Of a stretch of 64,000 nt of DNA, positions 45,369 to 54,581 are shown piece by piece. Position numbers and translations under genes: made by a program. Numbering within the stretch: the stretch's first letter is position 1; every line of letters begins with the position of its first letter. Location: contig CATXJW010000002.1 of NCBI GenBank assembly GCA_958370325.1, forward strand, positions 1-64,000, written 5' to 3'. The stretch comes from an uncultured Collinsella sp. (GTDB taxonomy: Bacteria; Actinomycetota; Coriobacteriia; Coriobacteriales; Coriobacteriaceae). The notes below the pieces were generated by a model. That model made no database searches. It was not told the DNA's origin and worked only from the letters and a program-made list of their open reading frames with translations.

Positions 45369-46481
45369 TCAATCGCCCTTGCGCTTTGGCCTACCTAGAA
45401 TCGCTGTTCCCAGCAGGAATAGCGCTAATGAGGCGGCGGGCCAGTTGCTGTCGGCGGTCTTGGGGAGCGTGGCGGTGGCGGCGCTAGCAGTCTTGGCCTT
45501 GGATGGCGTGGGCGCCGTGGCCTTGGTCACGGTCGTCTTGCTTGTCGTGGTCGTCTTGGGCGTTGTGGTCGCGGGCTTCGGGACGGGGCCCGTCGCGGGC
45601 CCGGCACCGGGCTGCTCAACGGTGGGGCCGGCACCACCAGCCGGCTCGCCCGCGCCACCAGCCGGCTCGCCCGCGTCGTCGGTCTCCCCCGCCGGCGCCG
45701 TGGTGTCCTCGGGCTCGATCACCACATGCGGCGCCATGGCCCCGGAGGCATCCACAACGCCGCCGGCACCGAAGGCCCCGCCCGCAGGCGTCACAAAGCG
45801 CGCATGCACAAGCGACCCGCTCGTGCATGCAACACCGCCATCGGTACCGGTCGCATCGAGCCACGAGGCGTCGACGGAAAGCGTGCACCCGGCCGAGCCA
45901 ACTCCCGCGCCCGCTCCCTGCAGGTACACGCCGTAGGCACGCGCGCCGGCGGCGGGCGCGGCACCGACGGCGACAACGCGCCCGCCGCCGCGCACGGCCA
46001 TGCCGCCGGCGATCACGCCGGCCACGGCCTCGTCCGTGACATCGGCCCCGTCCGCCCGGGCATCGACGGCGCAGCCGTCAACCGCGAGCGCCCGCGAGAC
46101 GTGGATCGCGCACTGCGAGCCCGAAGCCGCCAGGGACCCGGTGCCGCGAAGCGTCAGGTTGCCCCACACCTCCATGCCGCACTGCGTGATGTCCGCGTCG
46201 GGCGTATGAGACTGCGTCACCGAGTTGCGCCCCACAAGCGTCACGACCAGGTCGCCGTCGGCGCCGATGGCGTCGCCCGCGTAGCCGTCAAGCTCCAGAT
46301 GGCCGGCATCGGTCCAGGCCCAACCGGGGCCCGACACGCCCGGCTCGAAGTACGTCGCGCCCGCGATGAACAGGCTCTCCGCGCCCGCGGCATAAGAAGG
46401 CCCGCCCAGCAAAACGCACAGGCAGGCCATGGCAGCGATCGCGATGTGATGACGGCTGGTGTGGGACTCGGCGGCAAACAT
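45369..46481 (-). CDS. LPXTG-like cell-wall anchored surface protein
   Basis: 370 aa. A signal peptide (hydrophobic IAIAAMACLCVLLGG, cleavage near SYAAGA) precedes a beta-helix-like domain (about 50-230) with repeats such as GNLTLRGTGSLAASG and ALAVDGCAVDARADG. A Pro/Thr/Lys-rich stalk follows, then the sorting signal LPKTA (339-343) with a hydrophobic helix and RPKRK tail, an LPxTA variant for sortase. The start at 46,481 has GGAG six bases upstream; a longer frame adds 13 non-signal residues. Its 3' half is duplicated at 43,700-44,216. Confidence 0.82.
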   Translation of the reverse strand: MFAAESHTSRHHIAIAAMACLCVLLGGPSYAAGAESLFIAGATYFEPGVSGPGWAWTDAGHLELDGYAGDAIGADGDLVVTLVGRNSVTQSHTPDADITQCGMEVWGNLTLRGTGSLAASGSQCAIHVSRALAVDGCAVDARADGADVTDEAVAGVIAGGMAVRGGGRVVAVGAAPAAGARAYGVYLQGAGAGVGSAGCTLSVDASWLDATGTDGGVACTSGSLVHARFVTPAGGAFGAGGVVDASGAMAPHVVIEPEDTTAPAGETDDAGEPAGGAGEPAGGAGPTVEQPGAGPATGPVPKPATTTPKTTTTSKTTVTKATAPTPSKAKTASAATATLPKTADSNWPAASLALFLLGTAILGRPKRKGD

Positions 46482-46646
46482 ACCCGCTCCGATCTTCGCA
46501 GGAGCCAATAGAATGTGCACCAGAAAATGCCCTGGTAGCAGCAGTTATTATTTTAGCGAGATCAATGCAGGAGAAATGAAAACCGTGTGGGCAATGTCCA
46601 CAATTAGGTGTAAATCGTTTTGCCAGTCGGTGAAAGGAGGAATTGA

Positions 46647-46877
46647 CTTGCGAATGCTCGACCGCTTGAATGCGCCGAGGGCTTCTGCTTCCACGAGCTT
46701 CGCCATTCCTATCTTACCGCACTCGCGAGGGCAGACGTGCATTCCAAGGTCATGCAGGTTCTCGCCGGGCACGCCACATGCGCCACCATCATGGACATCT
46801 ACACCCACGTGAACATGGACTCCAAGCGCAAGGCCGCCGAGGCGCTGGCGAAGGCTGTAGTCGCAGCGCAGCCGTAG
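46647..46877 (+). pseudogene. Tyrosine recombinase (integrase) C-terminal relic
   Basis: A plus-strand frame reads FCFHELRHSYLTALARA, then KVMQVLAGHA and TIMDIYTHVNMDSKRKAAEAL, ending at TAG 46,875-46,877. This contains the catalytic HxLR, H/GH and Tyr-containing box of phage integrases. The N-terminal ~300 residues are missing; the frame is closed by TGA just upstream. It marks the likely edge of a lost mobile element next to the defence island. Confidence 0.78.
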
Positions 46878-46921
46878 CCTGAGTAGGCGAAGGCACGGCG
46901 TCAGAGCCCCAAAACGCAACG

Positions 46922-46957
46922 GGGCCCGGGCAGCGAACAGTATCGCCGCCCGGGCCC
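46922..46957. terminator. GC-rich hairpin after the integrase relic
   Basis: Perfect 10-bp arms GGGCCCGGGC / GCCCGGGCCC with a 16-nt loop. The arms are self-complementary enough to work on either strand. No U-tract. The surrounding 46,878-47,301 holds no gene. Confidence 0.5.
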
Positions 46958-47167
46958 GTAGTCTGACCTGACAACCTGACGCCGGGGCCGATAGGGCGAA
47001 CGCGCGCAGGGAGGGGCGATTTCCCGCCGTCCCAGCCTGAAGGGAAAAACGGAATAGGCGGACCGGCCGTCCAGCTGAGTCTGGGAAGAGGTGCCGGGCG
47101 GAGGGTGGGGCATGGCCACCGGACTCATCGAAACACATCTCCACCGTTCCTTCAACTGGAAAATGCC

Positions 47168-47198
47168 GCCCCCGGGGCCCGGGAGGGGCCTCGGGGGC
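47168..47198 (-). terminator. GC-rich terminator-like hairpin ending the capsule operon
   Basis: Arms GCCCCCGGGGCCC / GGGGCCTCGGGGGC with one mismatch, about 100 bp past the last capsule gene. On the minus strand CATTTTCC follows. Confidence 0.55.
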
Positions 47199-47301
47199 GT
47201 TCGGCCGACCGCGGGAACGGCCTATCCGCTTAATGTGTTCGGCTGAAATCGGAAATCAACCATGAAAGAATCTCTGGCATCTTCACCTTGGTGGCAATCA
47301 A

Positions 47302-48366
47302 TCACTTAAAGCGATTCTTTAGGGTTCTGACGCATTCAATCCAATCATGCGGCAGACAGTCCTTTAAAAGGCCTTTGATGCCGCGTTGACGGAGGAATTT
47401 GCCAAAGATGAGGTCGGAGTCTCCAGATGCGACGGCCCTGTAAAGCTCAGCAGCAGCAGCCTCATCCTCCGGAGCCCGACGCGAGGGATGCAACAGGTTG
47501 ACGTTTTCGGCGGACGCCCTTTCAAGGTCCGATTCCACCCATGTGCAACCATCGGCGCATTCTTCCTCAAAATAGCGCAGTCCCACAGGTGTGTTTAGCA
47601 TCGCCAGTGAGACTCCCCTCGCATCATAGAAATCGGGGTGTGCTTTCTCGATGCCCCAATAGTCTCCAATGGTTATATCGCCTACGCGCTCGGGCTGCGC
47701 AAAACGGCATGAATAACAGGACTTGCGATAGTACTTTCCACTCAAGAAAGCGCGGTAATACGGGTCATCGCTGTATGGCCCAATAGCCTCCTTGCGCTTG
47801 AGGTCAATGGCGGAGGTGTAGTAGTAGTAGTAGTAGAGACCCCAAGGTCTATTCTTGGAGCGAAAAGTGTATCGAAGGCTTCCCGGAACGGCCTTGAGCT
47901 TGCTCTCAAGCCAAGCAACGTAAAGCCTGAATAGCTCGGGGCTTGTGACGCCATGGCAGACCAAATCAACAGTGACCAGCTTACCGCTGCAGGCTCTGAG
48001 TCCCTTGCGCGCCAGATAGCTCTTGAGGGCGTAGACCAGACAGGGGGTGCCGCTAAATAGAACGTCACGGCCCGACTCAAGAAGCTCCCGGCAATGGTCG
48101 AAACTTCCGTTTGGCGAGCACTGCACGTATTTAGAGCCCTGAAGGCGCCACAACTCAGAGACGTCCTCCACGCAGGTGATTCTCACAATATTGTCTTCAC
48201 ACAGCTCGGCGCCGAAGACGGCGCCTCCCCTTGCAAGCATGGCGCGCGCCAATACAGCAAACGCGCCTCCCGAGGCAGAGCGCGACAACGATTCATAGTC
48301 CTTGTCGCGGAGCGCCAAGACGCGGACAGGCAAGCAGGGCTTAGGTGAATCAGGGTGGTGCTGCAT
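47302..48366 (-). CDS. F420 hydrogenase/dehydrogenase beta-subunit (FrhB) family protein
   Basis: 354 aa. The FrhB N- and C-domain motifs are visible: SGGAFAVLARAML near residue 32, VLFSGTPCLVYALKSYL, LVTVDLVCHGVTSPELF and SCYSCRFAQPERVGDITIGDYWG, with Cys residues positioned for an Fe-S cluster. In EPS loci this family accompanies polysaccharide pyruvyl transferases (EpsO-like neighbours); its exact reaction there is uncertain. Six consecutive TAC codons encode Tyr6 at 47,818-47,835. It is the last gene of the capsule operon, four bases after wzx. Confidence 0.82.
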   Translation of the reverse strand: MQHHPDSPKPCLPVRVLALRDKDYESLSRSASGGAFAVLARAMLARGGAVFGAELCEDNIVRITCVEDVSELWRLQGSKYVQCSPNGSFDHCRELLESGRDVLFSGTPCLVYALKSYLARKGLRACSGKLVTVDLVCHGVTSPELFRLYVAWLESKLKAVPGSLRYTFRSKNRPWGLYYYYYYTSAIDLKRKEAIGPYSDDPYYRAFLSGKYYRKSCYSCRFAQPERVGDITIGDYWGIEKAHPDFYDARGVSLAMLNTPVGLRYFEEECADGCTWVESDLERASAENVNLLHPSRRAPEDEAAAAELYRAVASGDSDLIFGKFLRQRGIKGLLKDCLPHDWIECVRTLKNRFK

Positions 48367-48369
48367 CGC

Positions 48370-49788
48370 TTAACCCAACCTTTCTTTAACAATTCGGAGC
48401 AGGCCGCAAAAGAGCGTTCCCATCTCTCTCCTGAAAATGGCAATCACGGCAAGCAGCTCAGCTAGCATTAGAAGCTCGCCAGCCGCGCCGTCCATAAAGA
48501 GGGTGCCACCAGCAAGGAAGAGCACGACGTAGGCGGCGGCATAACTGGCCTTCATAGTGTTAATGTTGACGTACCGTTTCGTATCGAAAACCCTGTAAGC
48601 GTAGACCGTGATGTAGCTGAAGCAAGTCGCCAAGGCAGAACCGGTGATGCCGAGAAAAGGTATGAGGGCAAGGTTCAGTAAGACATTTACAATCGCACCG
48701 AATGTCGCAGAGAACAGATAGCCCTTGCTGTCCTTGTTCACCGTATACCAAGAGCCCAAAAAGGTTCCGGTGGTCATAAATACGTTGCCTATGATAAGAA
48801 AGGGGGTGTAACGCCAGGCTTCATAATAACTAGCCTCGACATAAATGCCCATTATCGGCTTCATAAACAGGAGAAGCGCCACTCCCGTAACGACAGAGAC
48901 GCCTACCAAACCTCCGTAGACCCTGTCACAGTATTCGTCACGGTCTTCGCTTCCGTCCTCATGTATGGCTGTATAGCTCCATGCTTGATTGAATATCCCC
49001 GCAACGACGGAGACAACCGAGGGAATTTTATAGGATACGGCGTATATTCCATTTGCAGCCGTTCCAAGCAGAGCAGTCACGAGCACCCTATCAGAAGAGT
49101 TGATAATCCACCACATGAACGTATTGGGAATGAGCACTGCCGAATACCGCGACATCTCTTTCGCCAAATCAAAATCGATCTTAAAGTTTCTGAAGACGTC
49201 GACAACGTTGCCAGCAAGAAACGCGTAGACCATAGCCACAGCTGAAGACAATATGTAGGCCATGAAGTATCCAGGCAAGCCGAGGTCGAGAACGAGAAGG
49301 AACAAGATATTGAGCACGGCGACGGCGATTGTTTGGAGGATATTGCCGACGGCATATCTGACGAGCAGTTCCTTACCGCGTAAATAGCACAGGAAGAGCT
49401 GGCTCCCGGCAAGCGTAACTGTATAGAAATAGATATAAATCGTGTAGCCGGCTACAGCGCCGAAAAGGCCCGCGATGGGAATGATTACAAGGCCAATAGC
49501 GAAAGACAGCGCCAACAGAGCGAGGCCGACGCTCATAATCTTGTTATAATCCGCCCCGTCGTCAAGTGAGAACCTCATCACGCCCTCGCCGATGTTGAGA
49601 ATAAGCACAGGGGCGAGCACCGCGCAAAGGGTGGTAACAAGGTCTGCAGTTCCATACTGATCGGTGGCAAGGGCGTTCGTATATAGCGGCACCAAGAAGA
49701 ACGTGATCAGCTTGGTCGCAATGTTGCCGATGGCGAAGATTGCGGTGTTCTTAATTAGGTATTTGGCACGGCTTGATTCTTGAACCAT
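48370..49788 (-). CDS. Wzx-type oligosaccharide flippase
   Basis: 472-aa polytopic membrane protein of the MOP/MVF superfamily with about 12-14 helices. It starts AKYLIKNTAIFAIGNIATKLITFFLVPLYT, the usual Wzx N-terminus, and ends in a basic tail. It would translocate lipid-linked repeat units. ATG 49,788 follows GGAGG by nine bases; a GTG five codons upstream sits on the SD itself. It is 49 bp after the pyruvyl transferase gene. Confidence 0.88.
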   Translation of the reverse strand: MVQESSRAKYLIKNTAIFAIGNIATKLITFFLVPLYTNALATDQYGTADLVTTLCAVLAPVLILNIGEGVMRFSLDDGADYNKIMSVGLALLALSFAIGLVIIPIAGLFGAVAGYTIYIYFYTVTLAGSQLFLCYLRGKELLVRYAVGNILQTIAVAVLNILFLLVLDLGLPGYFMAYILSSAVAMVYAFLAGNVVDVFRNFKIDFDLAKEMSRYSAVLIPNTFMWWIINSSDRVLVTALLGTAANGIYAVSYKIPSVVSVVAGIFNQAWSYTAIHEDGSEDRDEYCDRVYGGLVGVSVVTGVALLLFMKPIMGIYVEASYYEAWRYTPFLIIGNVFMTTGTFLGSWYTVNKDSKGYLFSATFGAIVNVLLNLALIPFLGITGSALATCFSYITVYAYRVFDTKRYVNINTMKASYAAAYVVLFLAGGTLFMDGAAGELLMLAELLAVIAIFRREMGTLFCGLLRIVKERLG

Positions 49789-49837
49789 TAACTGGGCCTC
49801 CACAAATAATTAAAACAGGCAAATTCGGATCCCATGC

Positions 49838-50968
49838 TCATGACGCAGGCGAAAAGGCGCTATCGAGGAATTCCCTCGCCTTCGTTCGCTCAAGCTTGAG
49901 CCCCTCATTCACGACACGCCATTCAATCGGATTGCGGTGAACGCACCGATTAAAGGCGTCCTGAGAGTTCAGAACGCGTCTGTCCAAAAGGTCGAAGTCG
50001 CTCAGGACGTCATGGAGCCTTACTGAGTATTTAGCCGGGTCAAAGACGACCATGGGGCGGTTGAAGAGGAGGGAGAAGCACGTTCCGTGGAACGAGTCGG
50101 TGACGACAAGGCCAGCATTGCGGAACAGATTCAACCATTCCCCCGGCGTGGGAAGACAGGCTGCGCGGAGACCATGGGGAGGGAGCCGAAGCGGATTGAA
50201 GGTAACAACGCAGGCGCGCACGCCAAGCTCCTTGCTAACCCTGACGGTATAGGAGATCATATCCGGATTCGGATTAAGCATGTACAGAAGGACGTAGCCA
50301 GAATCAAAAGGAAGCCGGGAGCAATCGCTGAGGCGATACCATAGATTCTCATCGCAGAGCAGGACCGGGTCCTTCAGGGCGACGGATCCGGGAATGCCCA
50401 TCTTGTCGAGGATGTCAATACTAGAGCGTTCTCGGACGGAGATCGCGTCAAAGCCACTCAGGAGAGGTCTGGTCAGATTCGCCTCCTCGTCATCGAGCTT
50501 AGGCCGCCCAAAGCTCGCAGCAAATGCGACCTTACGCCTGTCGTCGGGAATCCGCTCGAGAAAGTACACGGGATCAATACCGTCATTGCATTCGATGTTC
50601 CAAGTCTGGTCGCTGCCCACACAGAAAAGGGCGTCGCGGTCAAGGGCATCAAGCCCAACGCCCGTCAGAAAAGGGCCTGCATCGCAAAGTGAAAGCTGGC
50701 CCTCTATAAAGGGGCGAAAAACCCGCTCTGATCGCAACCTGGCGCCCAGGCCAGCAGCAAGCTTGAGAAAGCCGTTGACGCGGCCGCCGGACATCTTCTG
50801 ATGCGCCCAACCGGATCGCGTCCACTGGGGGCGACAGTAGTCAACGAAGACGGGACGGCCATAACGCCCCAATATGTCCCGGGTGGCAACGGCCTGCAGG
50901 ACCGTTCCGTAATTGTGCGAGTCAATGATTGTCGAAACGTATATTGTGCGGTTGTTTGAATCGGCCAT
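49838..50968 (-). CDS. Polysaccharide pyruvyl transferase family protein
   Basis: 376 aa. Family features are IIDSHNYGTVLQAVATRDIL at the N-terminus, VGSDQTWNIECNDG, VSVRERSSIDILDKMG and VVTDSFHGTCFSLLFNRPMV (SFHG) near the C-terminus. It adds pyruvyl ketals to, or otherwise modifies, the capsule repeat. The start at 50,968 has GGAGG eight bases upstream; nine upstream codons in frame carry no SD. A second, truncated copy of the family sits at 56,839-57,165. Confidence 0.88.
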   Translation of the reverse strand: MADSNNRTIYVSTIIDSHNYGTVLQAVATRDILGRYGRPVFVDYCRPQWTRSGWAHQKMSGGRVNGFLKLAAGLGARLRSERVFRPFIEGQLSLCDAGPFLTGVGLDALDRDALFCVGSDQTWNIECNDGIDPVYFLERIPDDRRKVAFAASFGRPKLDDEEANLTRPLLSGFDAISVRERSSIDILDKMGIPGSVALKDPVLLCDENLWYRLSDCSRLPFDSGYVLLYMLNPNPDMISYTVRVSKELGVRACVVTFNPLRLPPHGLRAACLPTPGEWLNLFRNAGLVVTDSFHGTCFSLLFNRPMVVFDPAKYSVRLHDVLSDFDLLDRRVLNSQDAFNRCVHRNPIEWRVVNEGLKLERTKAREFLDSAFSPAS

Positions 50969-50997
50969 CGCTAGATCCTCCATGTCATAGGCCATTA

Positions 50998-52236
50998 TCA
51001 GTTGAATATGGTCGCAATTCGGCCGACCGGAGCCGGGTAACCAAAATCGCGAGCTAGGGCTTCCTCGGCAGAAAGGGCAGCATACAGCGCAATATATGCG
51101 AAGAATTGAACATTGATTGTTATCTCCGCCATCCCGAGGACTGTTAGGACATATAGGCCAACCAGGGACACGTATCGCCCCCAGTCATCCCCCTCTGCAA
51201 TGTGACGGGCTCCCCTAGAAAGGACGAAGCAGATATAGCAATAGAGTAAGGCAACGCCCACGAGGCCGAAATAGAGGCAGTATTCCAAAATGGCGTTTTG
51301 GGCGTCGAGGGCATTCCCAGTAGCGCTGAACATCATAACGCCCTCGAAGAGAGCGTAAACGCTATTGTACCCGTAGCCAAAAAGAGGACTATTCACCAGG
51401 AACGGGAATACGTGCTCGTAGACGTAGGTTCGCCCAGAGAGGTCAGAGCTCCTTCCGAAGACGTTTGTGATGACATCCGAAACAAAACCAACGTGCAGAA
51501 CGATCTCGCCAAAAGCAAACAGGATAAAGGTAACGAATATGGACGTGACAAGATATGTTATGGGCTTATGCAAAGGGTGCTCCAGTACAGGTTTAAACGC
51601 TATCGCGAACATGAAGAGCACGATGCCGATCGCTCCGGTATTACAGTCAATCCTGAGGGCAAGAAGAAGCGCAAGGACGCAAAGCGCGGCGAATAGCACG
51701 GCTCGTGGAATGGTTTTTATTGACCTCCCGGCGGCAATAACGTACATGATGAGCCCGAACAAGGCGAGATAGGACACCGAGAACTTGGTTCCGACCAAAT
51801 AGTTGAGCTCATTCCGCCAAGCCATAAGAGGGTCCGAAACAATGTAGTAATACGTAATCAGAAGATAGACCACACAGCAAAGGAAGAATACCGTGGCAGT
51901 GCTGCGAATTCTACCCTCAGAACATTGGATCTCTAAGAACCAAGTCAGTAGGTTCAGCCTTGCGATAAACAGCAACGTTCCATTCATGTTGTATGAGTTC
52001 AAAAGCGAGGAGACGACCATTACGGCGGACATGGCGAACAAAAGAAGGTTGACCTTCAAATAAGGCTCAGAAAAAATTTTTTTGACTCTCAGGAGCATGA
52101 CGCAGAGAATAATCGCGCACAAAACCGAAGCGATAGTGTTGTAGCCGGGAATGTACACGACACGCACTACGCAGGCATGAAAGACCGCAATGGAGAGCAG
52201 CGGATTCAGGCTCAGCTTCCTATCGATTAACCTCAT
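50998..52236 (-). CDS. Wzy/O-antigen ligase-type polymerase
   Basis: 412-aa membrane protein with about 10-12 helices and a large periplasmic-type loop containing FLVNSPLFGYGYNSVYALF, characteristic of Wzy/WaaL. It polymerises repeat units on the outer face. The start at 52,236 follows GGAGG at about seven bases. It lies one base after the upstream GT2 gene. Capsule-specific and low in conservation, as expected. Confidence 0.8.
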   Translation of the reverse strand: MRLIDRKLSLNPLLSIAVFHACVVRVVYIPGYNTIASVLCAIILCVMLLRVKKIFSEPYLKVNLLLFAMSAVMVVSSLLNSYNMNGTLLFIARLNLLTWFLEIQCSEGRIRSTATVFFLCCVVYLLITYYYIVSDPLMAWRNELNYLVGTKFSVSYLALFGLIMYVIAAGRSIKTIPRAVLFAALCVLALLLALRIDCNTGAIGIVLFMFAIAFKPVLEHPLHKPITYLVTSIFVTFILFAFGEIVLHVGFVSDVITNVFGRSSDLSGRTYVYEHVFPFLVNSPLFGYGYNSVYALFEGVMMFSATGNALDAQNAILEYCLYFGLVGVALLYCYICFVLSRGARHIAEGDDWGRYVSLVGLYVLTVLGMAEITINVQFFAYIALYAALSAEEALARDFGYPAPVGRIATIFN

Positions 52237-52237
52237 C

Positions 52238-53197
52238 CTAGTCCCTCCGTCTTTCGACGCCAAGAGCGTACAGCCGGCCGTACACTCTTGGTGAAATACA
52301 CGCAAAGAGATATTGGAGCCGTTTCCAGCGTGGCAGGCCGGGGCATCTTAGCACCGCAGGGCACCGGTCCCTCATTTTATTGCGTATCAGGACGGCGTCG
52401 TCGAGCGTACATCTGTCAATGCAGAAGTTCAGATAAGTTAGATAAGCGAAGCCGAGGGCGCTTTCGCCAACACAAGATATTTCAGGGTGATTGCGCTCCA
52501 AAAAAGCAAGCTGGTCCTCAGCCGCATTAATAAAGTCCATGTTGAAAGACGTACCTTTGGTGATGCTTCCGCTCCGCTGCCTATAGTGATAGAACGGATT
52601 CGGAAGAAGGACAATCCGATTAGCGAGATCGAAAATCCTAGGCATAACATAAAAATCCTCGCATAGCTTCCCTTTCGGAAACCTCACGTTGTCGAAAAGG
52701 GTACGGCGGTAGACCTTATTGCAAGCGCTCACGTCAAACCCATTGAACGTATTCAGGGCTACGATGCCCTCCGTGCCCGAGTAGACACGCCTCTCGTGCG
52801 CAGCCTTGTCCACATGGCTGCCGTCTTCAAAGTCGAGCACGATACCGAAAGCAACGAGGTCGGCACCGCCGGCGAGCTCTTTCGCGACAGTTTCGAAAGC
52901 GTTGCCATCGAGATAGTCATCACCGTCTATAAAGGACACATACTCCCCGATGGCTCGTTCCACTCCATAGTTCCTAGCATCCGAGAGACCGCCGTTCTCC
53001 TTATGCAAGGCGCGGACTCTGCCGTCGCGCGATTGGAGCATTTCGCAGATCTCAGGCGAAGAGTCTGTTGACCCATCATCGATGAGCAAAATCTCAAGGT
53101 TTGCGTACGTCTGGCCGATGAGGCTCTCTACGCATTCCAAGAGATAGTCTTCAACGTTATAGACGGGAACGATGACACTAATGAGTGGGCTATCCAT
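52238..53197 (-). CDS. Family 2 glycosyltransferase
   Basis: 319-aa GT-A enzyme. VIVPVYNVEDYLLECVESLI at the N-terminus, then LLIDDGSTDSSPEI, ENGGLSDARNYGVERA, and the metal-binding FIDGDDYLDG (DxD-like) are all present. A cytosolic transferase adding one sugar of the repeat unit. The donor cannot be told from sequence. It is followed directly by wzy. Confidence 0.88.
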   Translation of the reverse strand: MDSPLISVIVPVYNVEDYLLECVESLIGQTYANLEILLIDDGSTDSSPEICEMLQSRDGRVRALHKENGGLSDARNYGVERAIGEYVSFIDGDDYLDGNAFETVAKELAGGADLVAFGIVLDFEDGSHVDKAAHERRVYSGTEGIVALNTFNGFDVSACNKVYRRTLFDNVRFPKGKLCEDFYVMPRIFDLANRIVLLPNPFYHYRQRSGSITKGTSFNMDFINAAEDQLAFLERNHPEISCVGESALGFAYLTYLNFCIDRCTLDDAVLIRNKMRDRCPAVLRCPGLPRWKRLQYLFACISPRVYGRLYALGVERRRD

Positions 53198-53302
53198 TGC
53201 TCACCACCGATCGATTGAATCCCACGCTCCTCACAAGACCATGCACGTCAGTAACATTGCGTCTGTAAACCAGGTCCTCATTCGGATAAATTATCTGATC
53301 CA

Positions 53303-53842
53303 CTAGCTCCACTCCAAAATTTGCTTCTTGGCAACTGCGGGAACGCCCGCAGCAACTGAGTTCTGGGGCAAGTTCGAGCATACGACCGCATTGGCAGCCA
53401 CAATCGATCGGTCTCCAACAGAGGTGTCGCGAGTGACAATCGACCCTGCACAAAGCCAGACGTCGTCACCGATAGAAACACGTCCGAGTTTGTAAGTCAC
53501 GGCAGGTTTTGCAGATGAATAATCATGGTCATGGTCGAACACCATGGCGTTCGGGCCAAACAGGACACGGTCTCCGATGGCCGTTTCTCCAAGCACGGTT
53601 ATGCTGGATCCGCTATTCATGAACAGATTGTTCCCGATGCTAAGGGCACCACCCTCAACAACGCATATGTGTGCACCGGGCTTAATGACAACATCGTCAC
53701 CAATCTTCACATGGCAGCCTTTCCCCAATCGAAGGCCCCAGAGAAGCCTAGGGGATGGACGCCGGCCGAGTTCGAGCCTCTTCCCGTACCTGAACAAAAG
53801 AATCCTCCTGATAATCGAGCAGGCGATGCGTTTTACCCTCAT
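53303..53842 (-). CDS. Left-handed beta-helix acyltransferase
   Basis: 179 aa with hexapeptide repeats (VVIKPGAHICVVEG, LSIGNNLFMNSGSSITVLG, IGDDVWLCAGSIVTRD, VGDRSIVAANAVV). It resembles maltose/galactoside O-acetyltransferases and capsule acetyltransferases. It likely O-acetylates a capsule sugar. The basic N-terminus may contact the membrane. The 105-bp gap to the next gene holds nothing recognised. Confidence 0.85.
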   Translation of the reverse strand: MRVKRIACSIIRRILLFRYGKRLELGRRPSPRLLWGLRLGKGCHVKIGDDVVIKPGAHICVVEGGALSIGNNLFMNSGSSITVLGETAIGDRVLFGPNAMVFDHDHDYSSAKPAVTYKLGRVSIGDDVWLCAGSIVTRDTSVGDRSIVAANAVVCSNLPQNSVAAGVPAVAKKQILEWS

Positions 53843-53996
53843 CGAAACTCGCCCCGCTCAAAGTCAATCGAATAGAGGTCGAGGCAGAGAGGGCAGCAAA
53901 GCCCGTGCGAATAGGGCCAGCTAACCGAGTCCGTAGATCTCCGGGGGCCTGCAGAGCCATTCTTCCAAGTCGATGTACCGCGAGTAATAGTCCGTA

Positions 53997-54581
53997 TCAT
54001 TGAGGACCCCCCCCCCGCTCGCTATAGCCGGGGAAGTGCACGGCGCACGCGAGCTCGGGCCTCGGCGACGCCGTGAAGCAGACCTTGTTGCCGAAGGGAA
54101 TGGCATCGAAGGCCCTGAGGTCCTCCTCTGTGCAGCAGTTCATCTGGCTGAACTTGATGAAGACGTCGCCCCAGTTGATCCGCTCGCAGCGGCGGGCCCA
54201 CTTCTCTGCGGCTTCCTCCGGGGAGGGATAGTGCAGGAACACGACCTCGATATCATCGAGACGAGCGACGGGCTTGTCGAGCTCGCCCTTCTCGCGAAGC
54301 TGATCGGCATAACGGGAGTCTCGTGCGTCGATGAACTCTAACGGCGTCGCAGTGTAGTGCCTGAGCCTCGAGGCGAACTTCACGTAGTCGCTCGCGAAGA
54401 AGTAGAGGCCGGCGGTTGGACTGCTATAGGGAAGTCCGTAACGCCGATACACCGAGCCGGCCCAACAGTTGTTCGAGAAGATGCTGAAGTCAGTGCGGGT
54501 GAGCTTCTTCCTTCTGCCCTTGGCGAGCAATGGATTCGCCATATCACCAATCTTTCTTGAGATCCTGCTTACGTAGCTCAT
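53997..54581 (-). CDS. DUF1919 protein with poly-G tract, currently frame-shifted short form
   Basis: 194 aa as read. DUF1919 features are SIFSNNCWAGSVYRRYGLPYSSPT, YFFASDYVKF, VVFLHYPSPEEAAEKWARR, and INWGDVFIKFSQMNCCTEED. These occur in capsule loci; the activity is not established. Near the 3' end a G10 run (54,007-54,016 as C's) shifts the frame so translation ends at ERGGG-PQ. With nine G's it continues VLNDTDYYSRYIDLEEW to a 219-aa product ending at 53,921. The longer form looks like native protein, so this is probably a phase-variable locus. Confidence 0.82.
   Translation of the reverse strand: MSYVSRISRKIGDMANPLLAKGRRKKLTRTDFSIFSNNCWAGSVYRRYGLPYSSPTAGLYFFASDYVKFASRLRHYTATPLEFIDARDSRYADQLREKGELDKPVARLDDIEVVFLHYPSPEEAAEKWARRCERINWGDVFIKFSQMNCCTEEDLRAFDAIPFGNKVCFTASPRPELACAVHFPGYSERGGGPQ
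54007..54016. repeat. Homopolymer G10 (coding strand) in DUF1919 gene
   Basis: Ten consecutive C's on the plus strand, G10 in the gene. Tracts of this length slip readily during replication. One base less restores a 25-residue longer product. Confidence 0.85.

Noticed and set aside
46459..46812. Plus-strand ORF with SD-like AAGGAGG before a TTG
   Set aside because: Its frame is not the integrase frame and translates to low-complexity sequence; the integrase relic explains the coding signal.
53190..53453. Minus-strand 87-codon ORF between GT2 and the acyltransferase
   Set aside because: Mostly out-of-frame acyltransferase sequence; no SD.
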